64,000 bases of DNA from Calliopum simillimum (lineage: Eukaryota > Arthropoda > Insecta > Diptera > Lauxaniidae). The stretch spans positions 4,960,001 to 5,024,000 of the forward strand of contig OX638372.1 in NCBI GenBank assembly GCA_951812925.1, in the 5' to 3' direction. The position numbers and the translations under genes were made by a program. A model generated the notes under the pieces. The model had not been told where the DNA came from. It saw only the letters and a list, made by a program, of their open reading frames with translations, and searched no databases. Positions 47,081 through 60,760 of this stretch are shown piece after piece (positions within the stretch are counted from its first letter, which is position 1; every line of letters begins with the position of its first letter).

Positions 47081-49025
47081 GGTTACGCCCAATGGCAAAA
47101 AATGTAAAACGTAAATAGAACTTTATATGTGATCTGACCATAATTTGGAATAGTCGGTTTTTCCCATGGAGCAGTTTGCAAACTGGTTTTGGAATAGTCC
47201 GTGGTCCTGCAGGGATAATATTGAATGAACTTTTTATTTGTATTTTAAAGCATTTATGAAATGTTTACAGTTCATATATAGCTACATACACACACATAAG
47301 TATATTTAAAATGTGAATAAGTTTCAATGCACTAAACTACATTAATCAATGCATTTGTTACCATGAAAATGAACTAAATGTAAATAAGCTCAATAGAACT
47401 TGGAAAATATTTCAATATAAAATGCAAAAGTAATTTGCAAGTAATGCGGTAATCGATTGATTTAATTCTAATCATACACGCATACGCATTTACACATTAT
47501 ATGAATAGTAAATAGAACATACGTAAATATTCAATAAACGTATGCATAGGGTGGAAGGTAAAAGTATAATTAAAATGTATTCAAAAAAATAACAATCTAC
47601 ACATTTCACTGTAGAAGTTAACATTAAATCACCGAGAATATTTGAAGTTTTTTAAAGATTTGCAATCTTTTATCTTTTAATTTCTAGCACAATTAACATT
47701 TCATCGATTTGAAGCATATAAGGTACACTCCAAATTACAAATGCTATACATATACTTAAATGCATATACATGCAGTGAAATGCAATTATTTGTGTGAGTT
47801 TTATTGCAAAAGTATGTGTTTGTGCGTAGCAATGAGAAATTCTTAACAACTGCATTTGAATGCAAATTGAATAAATCAAAGAATTTCAAGCATTGAATTG
47901 AAATTCAAATAAAATATTTAAATTTTTATTACCTACGCCATCCCCCAACCCCGCCTTATTTCCTTTAAAATAAGCACAATATCACGAAGACAAAGGAAAG
48001 TATGTTAAATATAGCAAGAGACTTTGTTAGTGAGTACGAAAAGGGTAGTTTGGGAGTAAAAATATGTGCTTTGGAATATACATTCTGCTTTAATATTAAA
48101 CATTTGCTGCAGTTTGCGGTTTACCACGTTGATTGCAAAGGAAATTATATTATTTGTATTTGTATTAACATGTATGTGGTGAGCACATAAGTATTTGTAT
48201 TTGATTGCAAGAAGTTTTTTTTGTTTCCCCCAAGATGCGGGCACTATTTGACAAATGTTTTTATTAGTTTGGAATTGTCTGTAAAATGTTTCTTTTTTTT
48301 TAAATTCAATGACTTTTTTTAAATTTTCAGAGAAGTTTTTCAGAAATTGTTTTATTTCAAGTGCAAAGATTTTCAACATTCTTAAATTTCCTTTTTCCAA
48401 TTTTTCCATTAAGCTGCGATTTGTTGCTTTACTAACAATTTTTAAAATGCACCGACCTGCGATGAATGCCCCTAATTTTTATCTCCAACCTACACTACTT
48501 ACACACACTTGAGTGAATTTTGTTTTTAAACTCCGTAAGGGGAAAAATTTTTAGCACTTCTTAAGGAAGCACTTCTAAAGATCTTACTTCTATAGAGATG
48601 CTTTTTGGTAATCTGAAATTCTATTTGGAGAGACATTTTTCTTTCAAAGTACTTTTTTTTTGGCAAAAGAGAGAAAAAGAACAGTATACAGAAAAAACTA
48701 AAAATTTAGCTTAATGTCATTTGTTTTTGTTAAAAGGCAAATATCAACAACGAAATCTACGAAAAATTCTAAAAAAATCATCTCCAAGAAACTATGGATC
48801 TAAAATCAAAATTTAGCTCACGCCGAGAAACAGAAAAATTTACATTTGAAAAATTTTTATTCATCAAACTTTTTATGTCTCTAGGCTTATATTCTAGACC
48901 CCTAGGCAATTTTCTAAGAACTTTTTGTAAATTTTTTTCTCACCCGAAAAATTTGACCCACCCTTATAAATCTACATCATATAGGGCAGTTGCATAGAGG
49001 TCTAACACGTAAAGTAAAGATAACA
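47081..49025. other. AT-rich intron, no gene seen
   Basis: Open frames of up to 134 codons near 48005-48409 are lysine/asparagine-rich readings of AT-rich DNA without a recognisable domain. Confidence 0.5.
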
Positions 49026-49028
49026 TAT

Positions 49029-50812
49029 CACTGTGGAACAAAATTTGGTCGACAAAATAGGTCAAAATAAAAGACCATTTGGCTAAGTTTGTTCAAGTTG
49101 GCTCCAGTTTTCGAGAAAAGGCCGTTTGAATTTTGCACCTTGAATTATGTGGTTTTTTCGATATATTTCGTAAGTAAACTGAGTTTTATTGCATTTAGTG
49201 ATGGGATTTGTCTGTCTAATCCATATCCAATCTTTCACTACCAAATCAGTATTTTAAGATGCACTTTTGGCAAATTAGAGCACAAAATTCCCAAAAAAGT
49301 GATATTTTTTGCCTTTTATGACATTCGGCTCAATAGTAATCACTCGAGTGGTAGATTTATGCCTTTTAACCTATAGCTGAGATCCATACAAACACTTTGA
49401 TATAATATATGTGGCATATGGGCAAAAATTTCTCAAGTGAGCCATCTAAGAAATTAAACGTAAAAAAGGCTTAAACAAAATGATGTTTTCTAACAACTAG
49501 TAAAGATTTTGTTAAAATTTTTTTTTTAGAGATATTTAGTATAGGTCGGGGAATAAAATGGTGTTTTTGATTTGTAAAAAAATGTTTCATTTATTATTGA
49601 AAATCTCTATTTCAAATAGGTACATAAAAATAAAGCAACTTCTTCGTCTCTGAGAAAACTATAAAAAATATGTGGGCACTCTCCACTTGTCAAGAAACTA
49701 TATTCCAGAAAAAAAATTGGGGTAATCGATATTGGTTCAAAAGTTATTAACAATATAGTGATGTCGTGCAAATCTTTTTTCAGCATTAGAGAAAAACAAG
49801 GCATCCTACGAAAAAAGGGTATATGGCACAAAATGCTTAGAATTATCTAAGGAATACGTGTGAGTTTTTTTGGAACACATCAAATTTTTTTTTCGGACCT
49901 TTTGAAAAATTATAAAATGTCTCAGAAAACTCTGAAAAAATTCACACATATTTCTGAGATAATTCTAAGCATTTTATGGCATTTACACTTTTTTCGTAAG
50001 ATGCGTTGTTTTTCTCTAATGCTGAAAAAAGACTTGCACGACATTACTATATTGTTAATAACTTTTGAACCAATATCAATTACCCCAAGTTTTTTTCTAT
50101 GATATAGTTTCTTGACAAGTGGAGAGTGCCTAAATATTTTTTTAGTTTTCTCAGAGGCGGAGAAGTTGCTTTAGTTTTATGTACCTATTTGAAATAATAA
50201 TTTTCAATAATAAATTCAAAATTTTGGTCCAAAAAAAAAAGTACCATTTTATTTCCAAACCTACGCTAAATATCTCTAAAAGAAAAAATTTTTCCAAAAT
50301 CTTTACTAGTTGTTATAAAACATCATTTTGTTAAAGCGTTTTTTACGTTTAATTTCTTAGGTGGCTCACTTGAGAAATTTTTGCCCATATGCCACATATA
50401 TTATATCAAAGTATTCGTATGGATCTCAGCTATAGGTTAAAAGGCATAAATCCACCACTCGAGTGATTACTATTGAGCCGAATGTCATAAAAGGCGAAAA
50501 ATATCACTTTCTTGGAAATTTTGTGCTCTAACTTGCAAAAACTGCATCCAAAAATACTAATTTGGTAGTGAAAGATTGGATATGGATTAGACGAACAAAA
50601 CCTCACCACTAAATGCAATAAATCTCAGTTAACTTACGAGATATATCGAAAAAACCACATAATTCAAGGTGCAAAATTAAAACGGCTATTTCTCGAAAAC
50701 TGGAGCCAACTTGAACAAACTGAGCCAAATGGTCTTTTATTTTGACCTATATTTTCACTTCGCAGCGTCAGATCCGAGTAAACTTTAGTCGACCAAATTT
50801 TGTTCCACAGTG
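49029..50812. mobile_element. Palindromic element, 1784 bp, CAC...GTG ends
   Basis: The ends are CACTGTGGAACAAAATTTGG and its exact inverse, with TAT on both sides (49026-49028 and 50813-50815). Arms of about 890 bp pair over their length (for example CACTCGAGTGATTACTATTG-like blocks at 49338 and 50455) and meet near 49920. CAC...GTG ends with a 3-bp duplication fit the CMC (CACTA/Chapaev) group, as inference. The right arm has an extra segment of about 37 bp near its end. No transposase. The apex is shared with 521-857 and with the repeats at 4021-4070 and 45880-45925. Confidence 0.8.
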
Positions 50813-50815
50813 TAT

Positions 50816-51391
50816 TTTTAACTGTCGCTCGAGCCTCGGTTTGAATAACAGCACGATCAGTATTTTTCATTTTTTAAATAGACAGAAAACTTAGCGCCGC
50901 ATTACAAATTAAAGCTTTCAAAATACCTTTTCTGTAAGGCTGGACTCTGCTTCAGAACATTTACATCTTAAGACATGCAATGTTAAAGCAAATAATATGT
51001 ATTACGGACCGGAAGCGCTCATTGGTGAAAAAAAACCCTTTGCATCGCTTCTTTTCCCCTTGAGACTTTACTATCTCTTTCACTCGAAATTTTTGCTCCT
51101 TTAGATTTGCTATATAACTTTGATGAAAAAATAAACCACCTTTCAGAGGATAGCGTAGAGTAACACTCCATTTTCTTTGCATTTTGCACTAATTTTCTTT
51201 CTGAATGTCTACGCTTTCAACTAGAATTAACATACATATATTGATACACACATATACACTAGCATGACAGTTTAAGCCAACGCACACACACACAAACTTG
51301 GTTGTTGCCTGCTATCTGCGCTAGAGTGTAATGAGAGTGTTGACAGCAATGTCGCCAAACGCTGTCTGCTTAGCACTCAACAGGCGTTGGC
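50816..51391. other. Spacer between two large palindromes
   Basis: About 580 bp of intron without recognised elements apart from a CA microsatellite near 51282-51294. No gene seen. Confidence 0.55.
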
Positions 51392-51395
51392 AGCA

Positions 51396-53471
51396 CACGG
51401 TGGTTTTTAAAAAATTTTAACTTTTTGAAATACCACCCGCGATTTTTTTCAGGGATAATGTTGGGGGACCCTTCTAGTATCTAAATCCGCAATCCGCGAA
51501 ATCGGACGTCTAGCCGTTTTTTTTTTTCGACCTTTTAGTTTTTTTAACGATTTTTGAGTATATCTCGGTGTGTTTATACATGTTATGTACACATATATAT
51601 GTATATACGTACATATATATAATTGTATATGTATATATGTGTAATATATATATATGGATATATATATACATACGTACATACATACATATAAAAGGTATCA
51701 TTTCCGCACCATTTATTTTTTAAAAAATCGGTTTTTTCGTATTTAAGAAAAACACAAACAAAAACCGGAAACGAAAGTAATCACTTCAAATGTGATTTTT
51801 GATGCTTAATCCGATTCCGGTATTATAATTGCTCTATTACGTCTGGACTTTGAGATATCCTTACATATATGTTTAAAGGACACCATTTTTTTTCCTATTT
51901 TTGAAGTTATATAACAAGATAAGGTAATATTATGCCGTAAAATCTGGTATGACAGTTAATAGCCTTAGTTTTTTTCTTAAAAACTCAATCAAACCGATAA
52001 CGATATCTTTTTTTTTGTCGGAGATATCTTTGCCTAAAAAGTTAAAAAAGTGCAAAAACACGATTTTTGGCTATATTGGATGTTATATGCAGGACACACA
52101 AAATTTTTTTGAGAATTTCTATTACCAGAAACATTTGGTACTTTCTTTTGGCTTTAAATTGAGCTATCAAATGTTTATCTGCAATATTTTTCTGCGAAGT
52201 TATGTTAACTTTAAAATCACACCATGAAACTTAAAGCGAAAAATCTCGGTTTTCGGCTATATTTGAGGTTGTATACAGTACGGACGAAATTCGTCTGCTC
52301 TTTTTTACTAACCGAAGCATTTAAAACTATTCTTTATCTTCAAAATGAGCTATCAAGAGGTCTCTTGTGATTGTTTTCCACAAAGTTATGACCATTTAAA
52401 AATTACATTATGGAGTGCAAACTCACAGTGTACGAGTATTCCTTATATTGCTGCAACATGTCGTCTTAAAATAGTCATAACTTTTTACAAAACAATTACA
52501 AGAGACCACTTGTTAGCTCATTTTGAAGATAAAGAATGGTTTTAAATGCTTCGGTTGGTAAAAAAGAGCAGAAAAATTTCGTCCGTACTGTATACGACCT
52601 CAAATATAGCCGAAAACCGAGATTTTTCGCTTTAAGTTTCATGGTGTGATTTTAAAGTTAACATAACTTTGCAGAGAAATATTGCAGATGAACATTTAAT
52701 AGCTCAATTGAAAGCCAAAAAAAAGCACTAAATGCTTCTGGTAATAGAAATTCACAGAAGAATTTTGTGTGCCTTGCATATAACATCCAATATAGCCAAA
52801 AATCATGTTTTTGCACTTTTTTAACTTTTTAGGTAAAGATATCTCCGACAAAAAAAAAAGATATCGTTATCGGTTTGATTGAGTTTTCAAGAAAAAAACT
52901 AGGGCTATTAACTGTCATACCAGATTTTACGGCATAATATTACCTTATCTTGTTATATAACTTCAAAAATTGGAAAAAAAGTGGTGTCCTTTATACATAT
53001 ATGTAAGGATATCTCAAAGTCCAGAAGTAATAGAGCAATTCTAAGACCGGATTCGGATTAAGCATTGAAAATCACATCTGGAATGACTATTGCTGTATCC
53101 GGTTTTTGTTTGTGTTTTTTTAAATACGAAAAAACCGATTTTTTTAAAAAAAAAATGGTGCGGAAACGATACCTTTTATATGTATGTATGCATGTATGTA
53201 TATATATATACATATATATATATTACACATATATACATATACAAGTATATATATGTACGTACATACATATATATGTGTACATAATATGTATATAAATCCG
53301 AGACATTCTTAAAAATCGTTAAAAAAACTAAAATGTCGAAAAAAAAAAAACGGCTGGACGTTCGATTTCGCGGTCCCCGGATTCTGATACTAGAAGGGTC
53401 CCCCAACACTATCCCCGAAAAAAATCGCGGGTGGTATTTCAAAAAGTTGAATTTTTTTAAAAACCACCGTG
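51396..53471. mobile_element. Near-perfect palindromic element, 2076 bp, CAC...GTG ends, 4-bp target duplication
   Basis: The ends are CACGGTGGTTTTTAAAAA and its inverse ending CCACCGTG, flanked by AGCA at 51392-51395 and 53472-53475. Two arms of about 1038 bp pair almost base for base around 52433; terminal and central anchors give the same centre, so few gaps exist. Each arm carries a GTACATATATA-type microsatellite. CAC...GTG ends with a 4-bp duplication match what is known of Chapaev-type elements; with no transposase this is a non-autonomous candidate. Frames across the arms are the microsatellite read through. Confidence 0.85.
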
Positions 53472-53475
53472 AGCA

Positions 53476-56400
53476 GTCAGTAGACAGTGGGACAAAATAT
53501 ACAAAATAAAAAAAAAAAAAAAAAAAGTGCAAGAATTGGAACGTTGGGCGTAAAAGGGTAATTTCCTTAGTTACCTCTACATAATCTAAATTGTTAATTT
53601 TTTTATTTTATTATATTTTTTTTTAATGAAAATATGAAGAATTGGAACGTATACCCACGTTGGGCGCCAAAGATAAAAGTGTAATTCTCTAAATTTCCTT
53701 TTTAATTAAAGTTGCTTTTAATTTTTTTTTAAGCATATTTATTCAACAAAATTTTGTAATTTTCTGTATAAGATTTTAAGTTCGAATGTAATAAGAAAAT
53801 TTTATCTTCTACTTTTCAGAAAAAATGTTAAAAAAATGTTATACTGTGCAACAACAGCAATTGCATCGTCTGCATTTTTATCACCTACTTCATCACTCTT
53901 GCAGCTACATGACGTCTTTTGCTGTTGCCGCCACATCAGCAGCTTTCGTAATACCTTTTTCTAGAGTAAAATAGATCTGCATCAACTTCATTCACTGTGC
54001 ACGATTTCGTTTAGCGCTGTTTTTGGCAGCATTTGTAGTACAGCTTTTGGCACCATATCACCCAACGTACTTACACCCACAATTCCTCATCACGAGATGT
54101 GCCGTGCATTTGCATAGCTCAATCAAGTATTCAAAGCGAATGTTTTGCATTAAAACCACGTTTGCCAAGAATATGGCTAAAATCCGAGTGGCATCATGAA
54201 GACGTGAGAGAAAGGGAAAAAAGAGAGAGCGATCCAAAAAAAAAAAAAAAAAAATATAAAAACGATTTGCATGCAAAGGTTAACGGCCTGACTGTGTCGA
54301 AGGAAATGAAAATAAATGCAGTCTAGATTGGTAGAAAAAAGCACGCTCCCAAGAAAATAACAAAAAGAAGCAGAAGGATACAATCGTTCAAGGATATGCC
54401 AGCATATTAGCATAGATATGAAGCGTTTTGTATTTTGATAAGCGGCTTACAGTATGGTAGAGTATAAATACTTTTGAACTCAAAATGTGGATGAAGAGTT
54501 AATTGCAATTCCTTTAAGATTTCTAATTTTTATATAATGATTTAAAAATAAGTTGAATACGCAAAAAAGTATGCCATGTTTTTTGTAAAAACCAATTAGC
54601 CATTTTGCTTTCACTTTTCTTTAACTTTGAAATTGCATCATATACTATACATAATTCCTAAGAAAAGTCGCTTGGATGTATGCATGTTGCATACTTACGG
54701 GCGCTCACTACAATGAAAATAAATTGTAATTTACCGTTAAATGCATGCGTTTAGCAAAGCGCCCTCTTTACGTATGCAAAATAAAACTAAAAGTAAGTGT
54801 GCAAGAAAATGCGAAAATGGAAAATTATTTCCATTATATTTTCTTTCTCTTCTCTTGCGCTTGGCAGTGAAGTTATTTCTTAGAAAAAAAAGTAGAAAGT
54901 GCTACACTGTGAGAAAATCAAAAACAAAAGTAGTTTTTTGCATTTGATTGGCATAAAGAGGTCAACAGCGGAGGTGCAACTGAAATGCTTTTATTTTTCA
55001 ATAAAAAAAAATTATTTATTTGTAAGTGTATTTGCTTTTTCTTGGTGTATTACTGGCATGTTGAAATTTGCAAGTAATACACAAAATAAATTGAAAAAAC
55101 AATTTTGTGTGTATGTACTCGTATGTACGTATGTATGTTTGTATATTAAAAGCTGCCACACAACTACGCTGTCTGGCAGGACTTGCAACTAAATGCTGTC
55201 TAAAATTTACGCCAGCAGCTTGAAAGATCGTTGTTGCGAAATAAATTAAAGTGGACTTAAGTGTGTGCGTCGGTGTGTATGTATGTATACAGTGTGTACG
55301 TGTAAGTTTGTTTGTGTGCCAGTCAAAAGGTGAAAATATTCGCAGCATCATTTGAAGATGACGCCGTAGTAAATGTAGCGCATTTGCAGCGAAAAGCAGC
55401 AAATTTAAAAATGAGTGATGAAATATCAAATTAATGAAGACACCAACACGTTGGCAGTTAGACACGCAGCCAGCATTGTGCAAAAAAGGTTTTATGCTTT
55501 AAAGAATGAAATGTTCAAGTTTAGTGCTGCTTCTAAGTGAAATGCTGTTGCAAGTGGGAATTTTAAATTTTTATGTAAGATTCATGTACTATTAGTATTA
55601 AAAATAAAACAAAATTATCAAAAAATCATACTTTGATTATTTTATTTTATTCTGGTAAGACGTCCAATTTGGCGAAGTTATATTGAGGCCAAAAAACATT
55701 GTTTTAACTTCAATACAAGACATCTTTTATAAAAAAAATTTCAAAAGTGCTTATTAGCATATGGGGCAAAAACTGAAAGTTGCTTCAATCCTAGATTTCC
55801 GAGCCAAAAAAGTTTGCGCTTACCCTAAAAACCTGTATAATTTCACTAAAAATATTTGTGATACCAAAAACATAAAACTGACCAAACAATTTAAAGCGGC
55901 CATTAATGAATTTATGTATTTATTTTGATAAGGCTAAGATGACGTTGTTAGCATTCACTTAAAACTATTTTGCTTTATCGGAGCCATGATATTGAAGATT
56001 TACTAATGATTAGCACGACGTATGCGTAACATTTAATTATTCCGCAAAAAATTAAACTTTTTCAATTATTGTTGATAGCGAAATATTGCTATAAATTGAT
56101 TATTTTTGATGATTGCTTAATAAAAAATTATTACTTAGATTCGCCCAAAAATATTTCTATATAAATAAGAGCTTCAAAGAGAAAAATATTATTCTTGAAA
56201 AGTTAAAAATCAATTTACTTAAGTTTTTAGTACACAATTTTGGTTGACTTTGGTCTATTTCATTTAAAACTCTTAACTAAGTTGTGCCAACAGATAACAT
56301 GGCCTTTTTATTTCTTCCTGTTCAACCACATAACACTTAAATTTTATGACAAAAAAAAAATCAAAATAAAAAGCGACATATACGTACACATTAAAAAAAA

Positions 56401-58394
56401 AAAAAAAAGAAACCTAAAGGACAGCAACAAAGGAAAAGCAGTAAAAAAACGTAACGTTACGTTACGTTAAAAAGATCACAAAAGTCAGCAAAAGTTGCAA
56501 TGCTTACAAAGGCGTGAGCGAGCAAGATATTTGAGTGCCTCCCCAAGTCCCTACCGCGCACCTGATATAAAATTACGTGTGATGTTGTCATGACCGAAAT
56601 GCACACATATGTACGTATGCATGTGTGTATGTAATTGTATATGGTGCGGCGCTTAGGGTTACCCACGCAGCACAAACGATATTAAATTCATTTCAAGTTT
56701 GTTCTTTTTCATAGTCTATTTGTAGGCGCTACAAAATGTGGTTCTGTGTGTGCATGTAATGTTGTCAGTCGTAGGTTTATGTTTTTTTTTTTTTTTTTTG
56801 CTACGTACTACACAACGTTGACTCGTAACAATATTTACGTAATGTTTTGCAACGTGCTACATTTTTCTGAACATTGCATACTTTTAGGCGTATGGCCCGC
56901 TTTTAATGTAATAAAAGTGAATGGTTGGTTGCTTTGTTGGTCGTACGGTCGAATGGTTACTACGAAAGGTTCATCGAGCGCACATTGCTCATAAAAACTC
57001 TTGTTGTTGTTGTTGTTTTTGTTGCTTATTTTATGTGCAAAAAAAAAAAAAAAAAACACAGAGCCTCATTTTACGCTGGCCTTTGCCTATCTATGTGCAA
57101 CAATTTATTTTTTATTTGGTGCCTGGTTTCTTTTTTGCCCCCTTTATTTTTATCATTATTTTGTGTAAAATTTTATATTTTTGTATCTACTTGTGTTTGT
57201 TTGTGTGTGTGTGTGTGTGCATTATGCACGCATACATAAAGGTGTGTCTGTGCTAACAATATTTTCAACACACTTTTTACTTTTATTTTATAGACCTCCA
57301 CTTGTATACTTGCAACTGTTATTTTATGTAATCCCCTTTTTCCGCTTTTTTTTAAATGTGTGCGTATTTATGTATGTGTATGTGTGTGTTAATGCGTTGG
57401 CTTTTATTATCCTTTGTTGCTGTTGCGCCTAAAATAAATTAAAAATTTAAGCAGCTTTCCACTTTTGTGTTTGCATTTTGTATGTTTTGTTTTATTTTTA
57501 CTTTGGCACGTTGGCAACCCTGTAGCAGTGTTTAGTCAAATTTTTAATGGATTAGCAGCTTAAGTGACGTTAAGTAAATTTCTCTGTTCGTTGTTTGCGT
57601 CAATTTATTAAAAATGCATGAAGGAGAAAAAAAATTTAAAGTGAATTGAACTGAAAGTCAAATATGCTAAGGGTCGTTTGTGCGGTGCTGAATTTTCGTT
57701 TGAAGAAATTTTAAATTTTGTCGAAAGTTTTTTCTTGATTCACAATAAATCGTTTTATGTTTTTATCAAGCTTAAACTAGTAAATTAAAAATGTATTCTA
57801 AAGCAAACATAACTCGAGGGTAATATTAGGAAGTTTATTTTAATTTTCACTATGACGTTTGATTAACATTTAGTTAGCTTAAGCCTCCTAAAAGAGATAT
57901 GTGCAAACTACATTTATTTCAATCATTTATCTCAACATTTTTACAAAACTTTACCAAAATTAAAGCCACCAAGGACATATTAAATTGTGCTTGTAGGTGA
58001 TGTCCTTATGCATTTGCTCTCGAACTGACATCAAAGTAAAAAAAAAAAACATTTTTTACCTTTCATAAAAATAGATGTGGATGCAACTGCTATTGACCTA
58101 CATTTACCAAATATCATATAAATTTCAGTCGCTGAGTTCACTCACTATAAAGAAATGATTCTGACATTCGCTGTCAGCAATAAAACTAAAAAAAAAATGT
58201 GTCTCATAAAATCCAATACACTTGAAATGTTAAGGATAAAAAACTTTTCTGCTGCATGATTTTGTACTTGAAATTTATTTTCAAGTGTAAAAATGTGCAG
58301 AAAAATTTAATTGCACAGCATATTTCAAAACATATACAGAAACATATGGGCATAGTCTCTATACGCATGTATATGAAATGTAATATCCCCTGAA
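53476..58394. other. AT-rich intron with microsatellites, no gene seen
   Basis: A two-unit repeat lies at about 53530-53690 (AAGAATTGGAACGT and CGTTGGGCG words). (GT)n is at about 57200-57219 and TATG/TGTA repeats near 55120-55140 and 55275-55290. Open frames up to 155 codons (55016-55483) have no recognisable domain. Confidence 0.5.
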
Positions 58395-59300
58395 TATATG
58401 GGTGATTCCATAAAAAATCTAACATTCAATGTCTAGACGCTCAAAACTATGTTTAGATTTTAAATTTAATATATTAAATATTTAATACAGATACCAGACG
58501 ACAACTTTTGTATGAAAGCTTAAACAGAAAAAAAAAAAAAAATTATAATAATTCTACATATTTTAATATGAAATTATAAAATAAAGTGTTAAAAACTCAT
58601 TCTCCCGCCAGTCCTTAACTTTTTCTTATTGCATTACATTGACTCGTTTCTCAAATTACGTTATTTTCATGATTAAAACAAAAAAAAAAATTATTACAAA
58701 TTATCACTTCAAAATCATACAAGTAACATAAAGTGCCGAAAACTCATTCTCCTGCCTGCCTCAAATCGCTTCAAAAAGAATGAAATTAGCTGGTTTTACG
58801 TATAACGTTAATTTCTAAAAACGTATATGACATTGCTCACGCAGTTACTGTTTTCTGTGTTAACTCTTCAAAGAAATTCAGAAATGGCCCTTCATTCTGG
58901 ACTTTCTCTGCTCAGTTATTCAGTTTTTTTAACATTAAATTTTTTAATATTGAGCAAAAAGAGAACTTAAAGTGCGGTGAAGGGAAATGCTCAGTTCTTT
59001 TTCAGCTCAGTCAGTTTTGATTTTTCAATAGTGAGTGTTAGTGCTTTTTTTTTCCTAAATGAATGTTTAGAAATTTTGTAAAGAACATTATTATTTGACA
59101 TTCTCCCGGTTAGTTTTTTTTAATAAACAATTAGAATTCCTATCCACAAGTTTTAATTTTTGGGAGTGGTTGCTTTTTATTGTGATTTGATTGTTTTTGC
59201 ATCATTTAAACATTCTTCCAGCTAACATTCTCCCGGCTAACATTATCCCGTCAAGCTTACTTCGGGAGAATCCTTCTAACACGGGAGAATGTTGTTTGTT
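58395..59300. repeat. Unclassified dispersed repeat R1, copy 2
   Basis: Uninterrupted counterpart of 10095-12330. It carries its own internal duplication: AAAACTCATTCTCC occurs at about 58590 and again near 58740. CGGGAGAATG / CATTCTCCCG words recur near the right end. It lacks both elements nested in copy 1 and so shows the pre-insertion arrangement. Confidence 0.7.
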
Positions 59301-59639
59301 GGTTTATTCATTAGAATTGTTGCATTCATTTACGTATTTATAGTTAATGGCTGTCCATAAGCCTCGTGACGCTCTTAAGGGTGAAAGTGGGATCTTTGAG
59401 AGATGATGCGGAAGTCAATTATGCATTCATTTGTCGGGGCTACCACCTGGTTTTATTTTTATTTTACTTAAATGGCTTTTATTTTGTTTTTTGTTTTAAT
59501 ATAACTTTTTTTTTGACTTAAATGGACATTTTTGTTTTCAGGAACGCTTATCTTCTCTTCTTATATGAGATAAAATTGTATGTACTTATGTACCTATGTA
59601 CTTATGTACTTATCTATGTATGTATGTTTGGAACGGGCA
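59301..59639. other. Intron with ATGT microsatellite
   Basis: ATGTACTTATGTACCT-type repeats occupy about 59579-59630. No gene recognised. Confidence 0.5.
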
Positions 59640-60760
59640 AAACTTTTACTCGAAAACGGCTATAGCGATTTTAATGAAACTTCGGGTAATCTTAGATATT
59701 AGCATACAATGAAGAATGAGCTAGGCTTGAACTTTGTACATGCTCACCAGGGGGCGTGGCATTGCATTAAACTTTAAATTTGATATGGTCATAACTCGCA
59801 AACCGTACAAGATATTTAAATGAAATTTGGTGAGCGGGTACGAATTAATAATACCTTGTAACAGACAGAAAGTGGGCGAGATTGAAGAAGTGCCACGCCC
59901 ATTTTTTAGCGCTTGAAAATTTTGATTCAATACTACTCGAAAACGACTCCAACAATTTTGATGAAAATTTAGGAGATGTTACCTCTGCAGACAAGTTTTA
60001 ATATGTTATATGCTGTTATATTGCGAAAACTCGTTGAAGGACGCGGCACCGCCCACAAAAATACAATACGGTATAAAAAGAAAACTAATAAAATAATCAT
60101 TCTACAATTAACTGTGGTGAGCATCTCTGATCTGACTGTGAGCAAAATATCGCCGTTGCACGTGGAACCTCCCATACAAGCAAAATACGTTAAATGCTAT
60201 TTCCCACAAATGTTACAAGGTATTTTAATGAAGTTTGATATGTAGGTACTGCTTAATAATACCTTGTAACAAACGAAAAGTAGGCGGGATCGAATAAGTG
60301 CCACGCCTGCTTTTTAACCCTTGAAAACTTTGATTCAATATTACTCGAAAACGACTTCGACAATTTTGATGAACATTTAGGAGCTGTTACGTCTGCAAAC
60401 AAGTGTTAATATGTGATATGCCGTTATATTGGGAAAATGCGTTGAAAGGCGTGGCACCGCCCACAAAAATATAATGCGCTATGAAAAGAATACTGCTAAA
60501 GCAATCTTTCTGAACTTAACTGTAGGGAGTCTACTTGCTATTAGGCACCTACGACCTGAAAGAAGACAAAATATCGAAAGTGCGCGTGGAACCTCCCATA
60601 CAAGTAAAACACATTAAATGCTGTTTCTCGCAAATGATACAACATATTTTGATGAAATTTGGTATGCAAATCTGGATCAGGAGTATCTAAAGAATAACAA
60701 AAAGAAGGCTTTCTTTAATAGTTGCCACGTCCGCTTTTTTATCAAAATAAAAATTTTGGT
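59640..60760. repeat. Diverged tandem repeat, period about 408 bp
   Basis: ACTACTCGAAAACGACT at 59932 recurs as ATTACTCGAAAACGACT at 60340; TAATACCTTGTAACA at 59851 recurs about 409 bp later; GGC-TGGCACCGCCCACAAAAA-like words near 60040 and 60450 do the same. Partial units lie on both sides. Words such as AGTGGGCG and GTGCCACGCCC occur in each unit. No coding sequence. Confidence 0.7.

Noticed and set aside
48005..48409. 134-codon minus-strand frame
   Set aside because: Lysine/asparagine/phenylalanine-rich reading of AT-rich DNA, no homologue recognised.
51449..53532. Tyrosine/isoleucine-rich frames in both arms
   Set aside because: They are the TA/GTAC microsatellite of the palindrome read in mirror image.
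55016..55483. 155-codon minus-strand frame
   Set aside because: Rich in T/H/Y from TGTA-type repeats, no recognisable domain, no splice context.
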